Source: Pontibacter amylolyticus
GTDB taxonomy: Bacteria; Bacteroidota; Bacteroidia; Cytophagales; Hymenobacteraceae
Reading direction: 5' to 3'
Assembly: GCF_014638845.1 (NCBI RefSeq)
Contig: NZ_BMFP01000003.1
Coordinates: forward strand, 62,001-126,000
DNA: 64,000 bases
The translations under genes were made by a program, and so were the position numbers. The notes under the pieces were generated by a model. That model worked only from the letters and a program-made list of their open reading frames with translations, did no database searches and was not told the DNA's origin. Each line of letters begins with the position of its first letter. Within the stretch, counting starts at the first letter, position 1. Below, one piece after another: positions 41,139 through 49,995 of the stretch.

Positions 41139-42698
41139 ATGAGCACGACAGTATTAGAACCTATCATAGGAAACGGAAAAGCAGAAAAGAAACTATATAA
41201 ATTCCCACAACTCAAAGGCAAAGAGTTGCCACGCGATAACTTTATCGGGGGGCAATTTGTCCCACCAGTAAAAGGAGAATATTTTGATAACATTTCACCG
41301 ATCAACGGGAAAGTTTTTGCGCAGGCAGCCCGTTCCACCAAGGAGGACGTGGAGCTGGCGCTGGACGCGGCACACAAGGCCTTCCCAAAATGGAGCAAGA
41401 CATCTGCCAAGGACCGCAGTAACACACTGCTTCGGGTAGCCCAGACCATTGAAGACAACCTGGAGTATCTGGCTACAGTTGACACCATTGACAACGGTAA
41501 GCCGATCCGGGAGACGCGTGCTGCAGACCTTCCGCTCGTGATCGACCACTTCCGCTATTTTGCCGGCGTGATCCGCGCAGAGGAAGGCGGCGTTTCCGAG
41601 CACGACGAAAACACGGTGAGCATTGTGTTGCACGAGCCGATCGGGGTGGTAGGGCAGATCATTCCATGGAACTTCCCGCTGCTGATGGCCGCCTGGAAAA
41701 TTGCCCCAGCACTGGCTGCCGGTAACACGATTGTTCTGAAACCGGCTGAGCAGACCCCAACCAGTATCCTGGCCCTGATGGAACTGATCAGTGACGTACT
41801 ACCAGCTGGTGTGCTGAACGTGGTGAACGGTTTTGGAGCCGAAGTTGGTAAAGCCCTGGGTACTTCCCCAAGGATCAGCAAGCTTGCGTTTACCGGCTCC
41901 ACGGCAACAGGTAAACTGATCATGCAGTACGCCTCCGAAAACATCATTCCTTCCACCATGGAACTGGGCGGTAAATCGCCGAACATCTTCTTCCCGTCTG
42001 TGATGGATGCCGACGACGAGTTCTTTGACAAAGCCCTGGAAGGAGCCGCCTTCTTTGCCCTGAACCAAGGGGAGATCTGTTCGGCACCAACCCGACTACT
42101 GGTGCACGAAAGTATAGCCGACGCCTTTACGAAACGCGTGATCGAACGCGTGAAAGCCATTAAAGCCGGTAACCCGCTGGACGGTGAAACGATGATCGGC
42201 GCGCAGGTGTCGAAACCACAGTACGACAAGATCCTGAACTACATCAAGATTGGTAAAGAAGAAGGAGCCGAAGTACTGCTGGGCGGTGAACCGCAGAAAC
42301 TGGAGGGCGAATTAGCGGATGGTTACTACATCCAGCCAACCATCCTGAAGGGCCACAACAAGATGCGTGTGTTCCAGGAAGAGATCTTTGGTCCGGTAGT
42401 GGCTCTGACCACTTTTAAGACGACTGAAGAGGCCATCGAAATCGCTAACGATACGATTTACGGACTGGGCGCCGGCGTCTGGACCCGTGATGCCCATGAA
42501 ATGTACCAGGTGCCGAGAGCCATACAGGCCGGCCGTGTCTGGGTAAACCAGTACCATACCTACCCGGCGCACGCTCCGTTTGGTGGCTACAAGCAGTCGG
42601 GCTACGGTAGAGAGAACCATAAGATGATGCTCGACCATTATCGCCAGACCAAGAATATGCTGATATCTTATGATAAGAAAAAGCAAGGTTTCTTTTAA
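41139..42698 (+). CDS. NAD(P)-dependent aldehyde dehydrogenase (acetaldehyde-type)
   Basis: A 519-residue ALDH superfamily enzyme. It has [22 protein letters not shown], the Glu motif MELGGKSPN, and the catalytic Cys314 in [11 protein letters not shown]. The length, GEIC site, AraC neighbour and DUF779 gene downstream match the ExaC/AldA group acting on acetaldehyde and similar short aldehydes. Substrate not proven. A strong terminator lies between it and the DUF779 gene. Confidence 0.93.
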   Translation: MSTTVLEPIIGNGKAEKKLYKFPQLKGKELPRDNFIGGQFVPPVKGEYFDNISPINGKVFAQAARSTKEDVELALDAAHKAFPKWSKTSAKDRSNTLLRVAQTIEDNLEYLATVDTIDNGKPIRETRAADLPLVIDHFRYFAGVIRAEEGGVSEHDENTVSIVLHEPIGVVGQIIPWNFPLLMAAWKIAPALAAGNTIVLKPAEQTPTSILALMELISDVLPAGVLNVVNGFGAEVGKALGTSPRISKLAFTGSTATGKLIMQYASENIIPSTMELGGKSPNIFFPSVMDADDEFFDKALEGAAFFALNQGEICSAPTRLLVHESIADAFTKRVIERVKAIKAGNPLDGETMIGAQVSKPQYDKILNYIKIGKEEGAEVLLGGEPQKLEGELADGYYIQPTILKGHNKMRVFQEEIFGPVVALTTFKTTEEAIEIANDTIYGLGAGVWTRDAHEMYQVPRAIQAGRVWVNQYHTYPAHAPFGGYKQSGYGRENHKMMLDHYRQTKNMLISYDKKKQGFF

Positions 42699-42722
42699 GA
42701 GCTAAAGTTTGTCATTAACCTG

Positions 42723-42757
42723 AAATCACCTGGGGCTTCCCCAGGTGATTTTTTTTA
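42723..42757 (+). terminator. Terminator between aldehyde dehydrogenase and DUF779 genes
   Basis: Perfect 13 bp arms AAATCACCTGGGG / CCCCAGGTGATTT with a 3-base loop and a T8 tail. Probably partial, so that the DUF779 gene receives some readthrough. Confidence 0.88.
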
Positions 42758-42777
42758 AACATTTAATATGTAGAGAT

Positions 42778-43128
42778 ATGGAAAAGATACTAGTAACCGA
42801 AAAAGCAAAGGAAGTGATCAGCCAGTTGAAAGAGCGCTACGGCGAGCTGCTGTTTTACATGAGTGGCGGCTGTTGCGAGGGCTCTCAGCCCATGTGCTAC
42901 GAGAAAGGTGAGTATAAAACTGGCTCCCGCGACGTGCTGATCGGCAAGGTGGAAGGCTGTGAATTTTACCTGTCGGACGAGCAGCACCAATACTACGAGT
43001 ACTCCCAGCTGCTGTTGGACGCGGCACCTGGCATGGGCGGCGGCTTTTCGCTGGAATCTGTGCTGGGTATGGCCTTTAGTATCACGACCCACGCGCTGAT
43101 CCCAAAGGAAAATGCCGCAGTAGTATAA
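42778..43128 (+). CDS. DUF779 protein
   Basis: A 116-residue protein from ATG 42778. The Cys-rich motif SGGCCEGSQPMCY (around residues 23-35) and the central acidic region fit DUF779, a family typically encoded next to aldehyde dehydrogenases. Its role is not established; the conserved Cys cluster suggests metal or redox binding. No signal peptide. Confidence 0.88.
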   Translation: MEKILVTEKAKEVISQLKERYGELLFYMSGGCCEGSQPMCYEKGEYKTGSRDVLIGKVEGCEFYLSDEQHQYYEYSQLLLDAAPGMGGGFSLESVLGMAFSITTHALIPKENAAVV

Positions 43129-43203
43129 CCATCCCTGTTTGCAAGGCATATTAGATCGGCTTTCAGGAAGGATCTCAGGTATTGGAAAATACCAGCACAG
43201 CTG

Positions 43204-43240
43204 AAAAGGGCCCGCAGGCGAAATGCTTAGGGCCCCTTTT
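43204..43240 (+). terminator. Terminator after DUF779
   Basis: AAAAGGGCCC and GGGCCCCTTTT pair with one bulged base, followed by T4. The remaining bases to 43492 hold no gene I would support. Confidence 0.7.
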
Positions 43241-43461
43241 CATTTACGCTGATAAAGGCAAAAACATTTTATGCGACAGACAGCCGAAGAATTGACCACC
43301 CTCATTGAATCGGGAAAAGATCAGCATAAATAGCGCATTTAAGATTGCGTTTAAATATGCTGAAAAGAAACTTGCTAAGCCAAAGCCTTATACTTGCCCT
43401 GGAAACATTGTGACCTTAGCAAGAATAAGGTATAGACTGGCTGAAGCTTCGCACAATTGTA

Positions 43462-43469
43462 TACTTTTG
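43462..43469 (+). promoter_or_regulatory. Candidate -7 box of the DMT transporter gene
   Basis: TACTTTTG matches TAnnTTTG, 31 bp ahead of ATG 43493. A weak CTG lies at the -33 place. Confidence 0.45.
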
Positions 43470-43492
43470 CAGGAATTCCCACGTCTGTACCC

Positions 43493-44383
43493 ATGAATAA
43501 ACCGCGCCTTGCCCTGCTCATCGGTATTATCTGCATCTCCATTTTCCCGGTGTTGGTAAAGCTAAACTTCACACCGGGCTTGATATCGGCCTTTTACCGG
43601 ATGGCCATCGCGGCCGCGCTGCTCCTGCCCTTTGTGCTGCTGACCAGACGCCTGCACATACCGCCAACTCCAATCCTGTTGCTGGCCATGCTGTCGGGTA
43701 TCTTTTTCGCATCGGATGTAGCTGTTTGGAACATCGCGATTCAACAGTCCACAGCAACGCAGGCCTCGCTGCTCACCAACCTGGCCCCGGTGTGGGTGGG
43801 TGTGGGCTCATACCTGTTTCTGGAGAACAAGCCGTCGCGCAACTTCTGGATCGGAACGGTGATTGCCCTGATGGGTATGGTAGTGCTGGTGGGGCATGAG
43901 TTTTTCCTGGAGCTGCGCTTCGACCTGGCCTTTATGTTCGGAGTGCTGTCGGGCATTTTCTACGCCGTGTACATCCTGCTGAGCAAACATGTGCTCGAAC
44001 GCATGTCGGTCCTTTCGTTCATGACGATCAACTTGCTCTCCTCCTCTGTTTTTCTGGCTGTGGTCTCCTACTTACTGAACGAGCCTTTCAGCGGCTTTTC
44101 GGAGATGGGCTGGCTGGTGCTGTTTGTGCAGGGTATCCTGTGCCAGCTGGTGGCCTGGCTCCTCCTGAGCTATGCCACGCAGCACATGCGCGCCACCCGC
44201 GTCTCCCTCAGCCTGCTCAGTCAGGCACTGCTGGCCTCGTTTCTGGCCTGGTTGTTCCTGGACGAGCAAATTACGCTGCGGATGATAGCCGGTGGCCTGA
44301 TCCTTTTGTTCGGGATCGGGGTCACGTTTTATGCCAATGACATCTCGCTGCGTAAAATCCTGGGCCGGTCCAGACAGGTATAG
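43493..44383 (+). CDS. EamA/DMT-superfamily transporter
   Basis: A 296-residue protein from ATG 43493, with ten hydrophobic segments forming two EamA repeats (about 1-140 and 145-290). Such transporters export small metabolites or amino acids; the substrate cannot be read. The upstream TTG start would add 12 poorly fitting residues. It is monocistronic. Confidence 0.88.
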   Translation: MNKPRLALLIGIICISIFPVLVKLNFTPGLISAFYRMAIAAALLLPFVLLTRRLHIPPTPILLLAMLSGIFFASDVAVWNIAIQQSTATQASLLTNLAPVWVGVGSYLFLENKPSRNFWIGTVIALMGMVVLVGHEFFLELRFDLAFMFGVLSGIFYAVYILLSKHVLERMSVLSFMTINLLSSSVFLAVVSYLLNEPFSGFSEMGWLVLFVQGILCQLVAWLLLSYATQHMRATRVSLSLLSQALLASFLAWLFLDEQITLRMIAGGLILLFGIGVTFYANDISLRKILGRSRQV

Positions 44384-44444
44384 CTCAGCGTTTCTGCAGG
44401 TATGCGCCTAATCAAAAAAATACGTTACATCAATTTATAATACT

Positions 44445-44924
44445 ATGAAGAAATACCTTATTATCGCCTCTGTTTTCGCTCTCACTCTGAGTGGATGCAG
44501 CACAGCTAAAAATGCTGACCAGGCTGCCAATAACGGCACCGTCCCTACCACAGGTGTGGAACAACAGGAGCCCACCATTACCGAAAAGCGCTGGAAACTG
44601 GTCGAGCTGGAAGGCCAACCCGTTACCATGTCCGAAGACCAGCAAGCCGAAGCGCATTTCGTGCTCCAAACGGAGGGCAATAAAGTAAGAGGCAACGGAG
44701 GGTGCAATGCCTTTAACGGTACGTACGCGCTTTCTGAAGGCAACCGGATCCGCTTTTCCGGGATGGCGATGACCAGGATGTACTGCGCGGGCGTGGAAAA
44801 GGAAGATGAGTTTATGAAAGTATTTGAGTTGGCCGACAACTATACCCTGCACGGCGACACGCTGATGCTGAACGTAGGCCGTCGGGCGCCACTGGCTGTG
44901 TTCCATGCCGTATACCTGCGCTAG
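44445..44924 (+). CDS. META-domain lipoprotein
   Basis: A 159-residue lipoprotein with lipobox LSGC (Cys18) and one META domain (about 45-155; KRWKLVELEGQPV ... GNGGCNAFNGTY). This HslJ-like domain occurs in envelope proteins linked to stress; its role in this bacterium is unknown. Confidence 0.88.
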   Translation: MKKYLIIASVFALTLSGCSTAKNADQAANNGTVPTTGVEQQEPTITEKRWKLVELEGQPVTMSEDQQAEAHFVLQTEGNKVRGNGGCNAFNGTYALSEGNRIRFSGMAMTRMYCAGVEKEDEFMKVFELADNYTLHGDTLMLNVGRRAPLAVFHAVYLR

Positions 44925-44987
44925 TTTGATTATCCATAGAATGTACTAACTTGGCCCCTTCTCTGTACCTGAAATAATCGCACCCCT

Positions 44988-45413
44988 ATGCGCCCCATCC
45001 TTCGCAACATTCTGGCTGTCGTGGCAGGCATCGTAATCGGCAGTAGTGTCAACATGGCCCTGATCTCGGTGAGTGGCACTATTATTCCGCCGCCAAACGG
45101 GGCCGATGTCACCACGACGGAGGGCCTGCAGGCGACCATGCATTTGTTCCAGCCGAAGCACTTTCTGTTTCCTTTTCTGGCCCATGCGCTGGGTACACTG
45201 GCAGGGGCTTTTCTGGCCACCACGATCGCGGCTACGCATAAGTTTAAGTTTGCCATAGCCATCGGGGTCTTTTTCCTGGCCGGAGGTATAGCGAGCGTGT
45301 TCATGCTCCCCTCCCCTGTCTGGTTCACGGTGCTCGACCTGACGGTAGCCTATCTCCCGATGGCTTATATAGCACACTTGCTTTCACGGCGGTTAATTTT
45401 TGCCCGAGCCTGA
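44988..45413 (+). CDS. Four-helix membrane protein, unknown
   Basis: A 141-residue protein with hydrophobic segments near residues 6-25, 58-80, 86-105 and 110-130. I have no family name for it. A likely promoter (TTTG at 44925, 18 bp, TAACTTGG at 44947) precedes it. Confidence 0.65.
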   Translation: MRPILRNILAVVAGIVIGSSVNMALISVSGTIIPPPNGADVTTTEGLQATMHLFQPKHFLFPFLAHALGTLAGAFLATTIAATHKFKFAIAIGVFFLAGGIASVFMLPSPVWFTVLDLTVAYLPMAYIAHLLSRRLIFARA

Positions 45414-45479
45414 TAACACAGTAAGAATCCGTAGCCGCTATACCTGGCTGGGGCTTCAGAAATTTCGTAAGTTGCACCT

Positions 45480-46280
45480 ATGAATCACAGATCACCGGAG
45501 ATCCGGACCGTAAACGTTATCCGCTACATTACCCCTTTGCGCGAGGGTGGGTCCCTGCCCGCCATTGTGGAGGCGGACGACGAGTTTCTATACGTCCTCA
45601 AATTCAGGGGCGCAGGCCAGGGCATCAAAGTACTGATCGCCGAACTGATCGTGGGCGAGATGGCCCGGGCGCTGGGCTTCCAGATCCCTGAGATCGTGTT
45701 CATGCACCTCGACGAAGCCTTTGGCCGAACCGAACCCGACGAAGAGATACAGGACCTGCTCCGCGCCAGCGAAGGCCTCAACCTGGGCTCTCACTACCTG
45801 CAGGGCGCCATCACCTTCGACCCTGTTGTCACGACCATCGACGCCGGCTTGGCTTCCCGCATCGTGTGGCTAGATGCCCTGGTGACTAACGTGGACCGCA
45901 CTGCCCGCAACACCAATATGCTGATGTGGAAGAAAGAGCTCTGGCTGATCGACCACGGCGCTTCCCTCTTCTTCCACCACTCCTGGGATAATTGGGAAGA
46001 GCAGGCCAACCGCCCATTTGCCATGATAAAGGACCATGTGCTTCTGCCGCATGCCAGCGAACTGGAGGCGGCCGACAAAGCCGGCCGGGAGACGCTGACG
46101 TCTGCCCGTATACAGGAGATCCTGGCGCTGATACCGGACGAGTGGCTCACCGGTGTGGAGTCGCCTTTTGAGACTGCTGAGGAGCACCGCCAGGCCTACG
46201 CCCGCTTCTTCGAGATTAGATTAGCCCAATCAGACATATTTGTGAAAGCCGCCCAAGATGCAAGAAAGACACTTATTTGA
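45480..46280 (+). CDS. HipA-like kinase-fold protein
   Basis: A 266-residue cytoplasmic protein. Kinase-like features include FLYVLKFRGAGQG (phosphate-binding and Lys strand), ELIVGEMARALG, DALVTNVDRTARNTNML (catalytic-loop type N-x-D-R) and ELWLIDHGASLFF (metal-binding D-x-G). It matches HipA-like kinases rather than full-length HipA toxins: it lacks the N-terminal Couple_hipA domain and no hipB-like DNA-binding antitoxin is next to it. It overlaps by 23 bp a DUF3037 gene, a pairing I have seen for this group. The target is unknown. Confidence 0.82.
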   Translation: MNHRSPEIRTVNVIRYITPLREGGSLPAIVEADDEFLYVLKFRGAGQGIKVLIAELIVGEMARALGFQIPEIVFMHLDEAFGRTEPDEEIQDLLRASEGLNLGSHYLQGAITFDPVVTTIDAGLASRIVWLDALVTNVDRTARNTNMLMWKKELWLIDHGASLFFHHSWDNWEEQANRPFAMIKDHVLLPHASELEAADKAGRETLTSARIQEILALIPDEWLTGVESPFETAEEHRQAYARFFEIRLAQSDIFVKAAQDARKTLI

Positions 46281-46641
46281 GTACGCCGTCATTCGGGTGG
46301 TACCACGGGTGGAGCGGGAGGAATTTCTGAATGTGGGCGTCATCCTGCTCTGCAACTCGCGGGGCTTTTTGCAGATCCGCTATACCTTGAATGAGGCACG
46401 CCTGCAGGCTGCGTTCGGCGAGTTGGACATGGAGGAACTGCGGGCACGCCTACAGGCTTTCGAGAAGGTATGCGCCGGCCGTCGCGAAGGCGGGCCGATC
46501 GGCCAGCTGGGCACGGCCTCGCGTTTCCGCTGGCTCACGGCCAACCGCAGCACCATCGTGCAGACCTCGGCTGTCCACCCCGGACTTTGCCTCGACCCCG
46601 CCGAAACGCTGGCGAAGCTGCACCGCGATCTGGTATTATAG
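46258..46641 (+). CDS. DUF3037 protein
   Basis: A 127-residue protein starting with EYAVIRVVPRVEREEFLNVGVILL, the DUF3037 hallmark. Its ATG lies within the 3' end of the HipA-like gene, so the two are translated together. The GPIGQLGTASRFRWL segment is conserved in type. Function unknown; probably partner or regulator of the kinase-fold protein. Confidence 0.85.
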   Translation: MQERHLFEYAVIRVVPRVEREEFLNVGVILLCNSRGFLQIRYTLNEARLQAAFGELDMEELRARLQAFEKVCAGRREGGPIGQLGTASRFRWLTANRSTIVQTSAVHPGLCLDPAETLAKLHRDLVL

Positions 46642-46706
46642 GCACATTTGCTGCAACTCAACTTGCTCCGCTTTTTGTTATATTCGCATAGACCAGACGG
46701 CACTTT

Positions 46707-47267
46707 ATGAACATCTCCCGCATCATCACCATCGTCCTGACCATCGGCGCTATCGCGTTTTTAGTTCTGATCCTCTCTGACCCTTACTTTTTTGCGAGCA
46801 CCAAAAAGATGCGGAAGAATGCGGAGGCGAAGCTGGAGGAAGGCATTATGGGTAACCCGACAGCGTTTAAGGAGGCCAGTTATTTCTTCAATTCCCTGAT
46901 CGACCAGGGCCACGGCGACCGCCAGACCTACGACCTCCTCTACTGGAGCTACCGCTACGACAAGAACTTCATCGAGGCCGAGGAAGCCCTGAACGAGGCG
47001 CTGGATGCTTATCCAGATGATCTTGGCTTTCTGTATCACCGCGCCGAAATGCGGCTGGAGTTGGGCAGGTATGAAGAGGCGCTGGAAGATTACAATGCCG
47101 TTATACCCGCTGCCGGAAGCGAAAGCTTCTATTACGACGCGCTTTACGGCCGTGGCGCCGTCCGGTATAAGCTGGGCCAGGAGAAAGAAGCGGAGGCAGA
47201 CCGGGTGAAAGCGCAGGCGCTGACGCAGGATACGCTGCAGACGTATACGGTCTTTTTTAAGGAGTAA
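46707..47267 (+). CDS. Membrane-anchored TPR protein
   Basis: A 186-residue protein. One N-terminal membrane segment (residues 6-26) is followed by a mostly helical region with TPR-like repeats (EAEEALNEALDAYPDDLGFLYHRAEMRLELGRYEEALEDYNAVI). Probably a scaffold, function unknown. Confidence 0.8.
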   Translation: MNISRIITIVLTIGAIAFLVLILSDPYFFASTKKMRKNAEAKLEEGIMGNPTAFKEASYFFNSLIDQGHGDRQTYDLLYWSYRYDKNFIEAEEALNEALDAYPDDLGFLYHRAEMRLELGRYEEALEDYNAVIPAAGSESFYYDALYGRGAVRYKLGQEKEAEADRVKAQALTQDTLQTYTVFFKE

Positions 47268-47314
47268 AGACCTTATATCTCCGGGATTTCCGAACGCAAG
47301 GCAGGGTGCCCGGG

Positions 47315-47710
47315 CTATTCCGGTTGGACGTGTTGTTTACTCGTTGATGTTACGGGCCCCCGTTGCCCGGCCCAAAGCCAGAGCAGGATCAGCAGCAACT
47401 CTCCAACGGCATCGAGCAGGTATACGTTTCGGATCACATCGTTCAGGCTGTAGTACACATCGACAAACCCAAGCCCGGCAGCACCGCCTATGCCCAGCCA
47501 TTTGATCTCGGTCGTTACCCGTTTTTTTATACCTGCCGACAGCAGAACCAGCCCGATCACCGTGATTAGAATACTGACCGTGCGCACCAGCCACAGGTCA
47601 TCCTTCGGGCCGGTTACCCAAATAAAGCTGGGCATGTGCACGAGCGGCCATATACCTGTCATGGCCCAGTAGACCCCCTGAATTTTTGATATAAGCGAAA
47701 GCCTCTCCAA
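47315..47710 (-). CDS. Four-helix membrane protein, unknown
   Basis: A 131-residue protein with membrane segments near residues 11-30, 45-62, 70-90 and 98-115 and a Ser/Thr/Gln-rich tail. It lies 22 bp from the cyanophycinase stop on the same strand and may be cotranscribed with it. No family recognised. Confidence 0.6.
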   Translation of the reverse strand: MERLSLISKIQGVYWAMTGIWPLVHMPSFIWVTGPKDDLWLVRTVSILITVIGLVLLSAGIKKRVTTEIKWLGIGGAAGLGFVDVYYSLNDVIRNVYLLDAVGELLLILLWLWAGQRGPVTSTSKQHVQPE

Positions 47711-47731
47711 GCACTTACAATCGTTTACTGT

Positions 47732-48628
47732 CTAAATATGCAACTGGTCGTAGATAGGCAAGGTATAGGTATCGCCTGCCGCCAGCAGGTGCACTTTCAT
47801 ATCACGCACCGAAAAGGGTTCGCCTGTCTTGATCTCGTATATATTGGTCTCGGTAATCCCCGTACCGTCCACGATCGTGACCAGACCGGAGCCAAGCACT
47901 TTTACCTCATTTCCTTTGGTGACGCAGATAGCCGTGTCCTCTTCCAGCCCGATGCCAATACAGCCCGGGTTGGTGGCAATGCACTGCGACACCCGGATAA
48001 TGCGCCCCCGCTGTATAAAGTGCGTGTCGATGGCCACATTTTTAAGGAACTCCAGGCCGGTGGTGATGCGCACATCGCCTTTGATGTAGCCCCCCTGCGT
48101 TTCGCCCTCGTAGATCATGGGCGTGGACATGGCGGCGGCTCCGGCGCTTGTGCCGGCTATCATAAAACCCTCGTCGTAGGTATAGCGCTCCTTCATGAGT
48201 TGAAGCACCGGCGAGCCGCCCAGGATGGAGGTGAGCCGCAGCTGATCCCCCCCCGTGATCATGATGCCAGCCGCCCGCTCCACCATCTCCAGAAACTCAG
48301 GTTTGGCCGCGTCCGCACGATTGCGTATATCGAGGATCTCCACGTTCTTCACGCCCAGCTTTTGAAACTCCCTGATGTAGTCCTTCGAGATCTCATCCGG
48401 TTCGGTTGAGGCTGTTGGCACCACGACCACCACAGGGTCCCTGCCTTTGAGCATCTTCACAAAATACTTAAGCACCTCCTCGCTCTCAAAGTCAGTATTT
48501 TTGCTCTGTTCCTCTGACAGCTCTTTTTCTCCTTTGTCCTCACGGCCTCCTATGGCCAGCAGACAGCCTTTAGGTACAGGGGCCTCTTTGTGATGCTTGT
48601 GTCGGTCAGATACTTTTTTCTTCGCCAT
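47732..48628 (-). CDS. cphB: Cyanophycinase (cytoplasmic)
   Basis: A 298-residue S51-type serine peptidase hydrolysing cyanophycin to beta-Asp-Arg dipeptides. The nucleophile elbow GTSAGAAAMS contains Ser161; ITGGDQLRL is another conserved part. No signal peptide is seen, so it acts in the cytoplasm on stored polymer, unlike secreted cyanophycinases that use outside polymer. It complements cphA (30308) and iaaA (33083), although it lies in a different transcription unit. A charged 20-residue N-terminal extension (KKKVSDRHKHHKE) precedes the enzyme. Confidence 0.93.
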   Translation of the reverse strand: MAKKKVSDRHKHHKEAPVPKGCLLAIGGREDKGEKELSEEQSKNTDFESEEVLKYFVKMLKGRDPVVVVVPTASTEPDEISKDYIREFQKLGVKNVEILDIRNRADAAKPEFLEMVERAAGIMITGGDQLRLTSILGGSPVLQLMKERYTYDEGFMIAGTSAGAAAMSTPMIYEGETQGGYIKGDVRITTGLEFLKNVAIDTHFIQRGRIIRVSQCIATNPGCIGIGLEEDTAICVTKGNEVKVLGSGLVTIVDGTGITETNIYEIKTGEPFSVRDMKVHLLAAGDTYTLPIYDQLHI

Positions 48629-48661
48629 TTTTATTTGCTCCTTTTCTTATAGCTTTACTGG

Positions 48662-49096
48662 TTAAGGTCTTTTGTAACTCACTACACGGGCCATTAGCGT
48701 ATCGGCGCTGGCCGGGTCTTCTTTGAAGTTCACCCAGCCTTCCCGTTTTGAATCCTTCGGGGAAAAGGCGATGCTCAACTCGGCTCGCTCCACTTCCTCT
48801 CCTCCCCTTTCGGTGGTGAGCTCTACCTGCACTTCCTCTGCGGTTTCTCCTCCCCTGTTTTCTACCACCACCCGGTAGCGGTGCGGCGCGTTGGCGGAGG
48901 GGTCGCTATAGTACTCGACGGCCAGGTCGGGCGTGGATGGTTTGTGGGTATAAGCCATGTAACTCAGGTATACCAGTATAGCCAGCACCAGCACCAGGCT
49001 GACGCCAAACACGGTCCACTCCAGGGCGTTTTTATCATCGTCATCTCCAGCCCTGTCCGACTGTTGCTTCTTGTCAATAGCTTCTTTTTCTTTCAT
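48662..49096 (-). CDS. TIGR02588-type membrane protein
   Basis: A 144-residue protein. An N-terminal cytoplasmic charged part (about 1-25) precedes one membrane helix (27-47) and an extracytoplasmic beta-type domain (VVVENRGGETAEEVQVELT ... RVVSYKRP). It is 8 bp downstream of the TIGR02587-type gene, a standard pairing. Function unknown. Confidence 0.8.
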   Translation of the reverse strand: MKEKEAIDKKQQSDRAGDDDDKNALEWTVFGVSLVLVLAILVYLSYMAYTHKPSTPDLAVEYYSDPSANAPHRYRVVVENRGGETAEEVQVELTTERGGEEVERAELSIAFSPKDSKREGWVNFKEDPASADTLMARVVSYKRP

Positions 49097-49104
49097 TATT
49101 CCGG

Positions 49105-49980
49105 TTACTTAATCAGCAGACGCCCTGCTGAGGCGCCTAAACTGGACAACACCCCCAGCACAATGCATTGGGCAAAGGCTACCTCAAAACTAACCCCCTG
49201 GAAGCGTCCAAAAAACCAGAGCAGAAATGCCGACGCCGCCAGCGCCGTGAGGTAACTCAGGCAGGTGTCGAGCGTAATGGCAAAGGCCAGATCGCCCTGC
49301 CGGTGTTGCCCCGTCCCCTTGAAATCGCTGAAATAGACCACTACCATACTCATGGCGAGCGAGAGCACCGCCATGAGTAAAATATGCACCGGCCTGGCCC
49401 CGATTGCAAGCACCAGTACCTCCTCGGTGGGGGCCACGTTGCCGCCCACCACGATGCTGCCGCAAAGCGCCAGCACCACCAGACTGACCTTGCTATGCAG
49501 CCCGGTGCGCCAGCCAGCCTCCTTTGCCTCTGCCTGCACTTCGTTCTCTTCTTCTGCCTCATCGTCCGCGCCACCCAGCTGCGCCGTTCCGATGGATACG
49601 CCGATGGATACGGCCATGGCCTCGACAACGATCTTTCCCATGATCTCATCGATTGACATCTCCCCGAACTGGATGCGGTTGAGCACAAACAGTACGCCGA
49701 AGGCCAGCACAATGCCCAGGCCCATTTCCTCCACCGAGTCAATGAAGACGCTTCGCCACGAGACCCCGGGCCGCATACCTGCATAGCGGTTATACCCCAG
49801 CAGCAACAGGTAAGTGACAATAACCATGATCAGTAACTGAGCGGGCGAGGCAATAAAACCCGCCCACCATACCTCCATGGTATACAGCAAAGGAAAACTG
49901 AACAGCAGCCCTCCCGCTATACCCCGGGCATACTCCTGCAGCGATTTCCGGACGGGTCTTATGTTCTTCTTATCTACCAT
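49105..49980 (-). CDS. TIGR02587-type integral membrane protein
   Basis: A 291-residue protein with about seven to eight membrane helices and an acidic loop (DDEAEEENEVQAEAKE, about 157-172). It fits TIGR02587 and is paired with the TIGR02588-type gene. An outer-membrane protein gene precedes it by 15 bp. The three genes probably make one envelope unit of unknown job. Confidence 0.8.
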   Translation of the reverse strand: MVDKKNIRPVRKSLQEYARGIAGGLLFSFPLLYTMEVWWAGFIASPAQLLIMVIVTYLLLLGYNRYAGMRPGVSWRSVFIDSVEEMGLGIVLAFGVLFVLNRIQFGEMSIDEIMGKIVVEAMAVSIGVSIGTAQLGGADDEAEEENEVQAEAKEAGWRTGLHSKVSLVVLALCGSIVVGGNVAPTEEVLVLAIGARPVHILLMAVLSLAMSMVVVYFSDFKGTGQHRQGDLAFAITLDTCLSYLTALAASAFLLWFFGRFQGVSFEVAFAQCIVLGVLSSLGASAGRLLIK

Positions 49981-49995
49981 ACCTACTGCCGGACG

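Noticed and set aside
43305-43496. 63-codon plus-strand frame before the DMT transporter
   Set aside because: It overlaps the probable promoter (TACTTTTG) of the transporter and has no coding-like features.
45480-46280. Full HipA toxin of a HipBA system
   Set aside because: The protein is too short, lacks the Couple_hipA domain, and no HipB-like DNA-binding antitoxin gene is adjacent. Only a HipA-like fold is supported.
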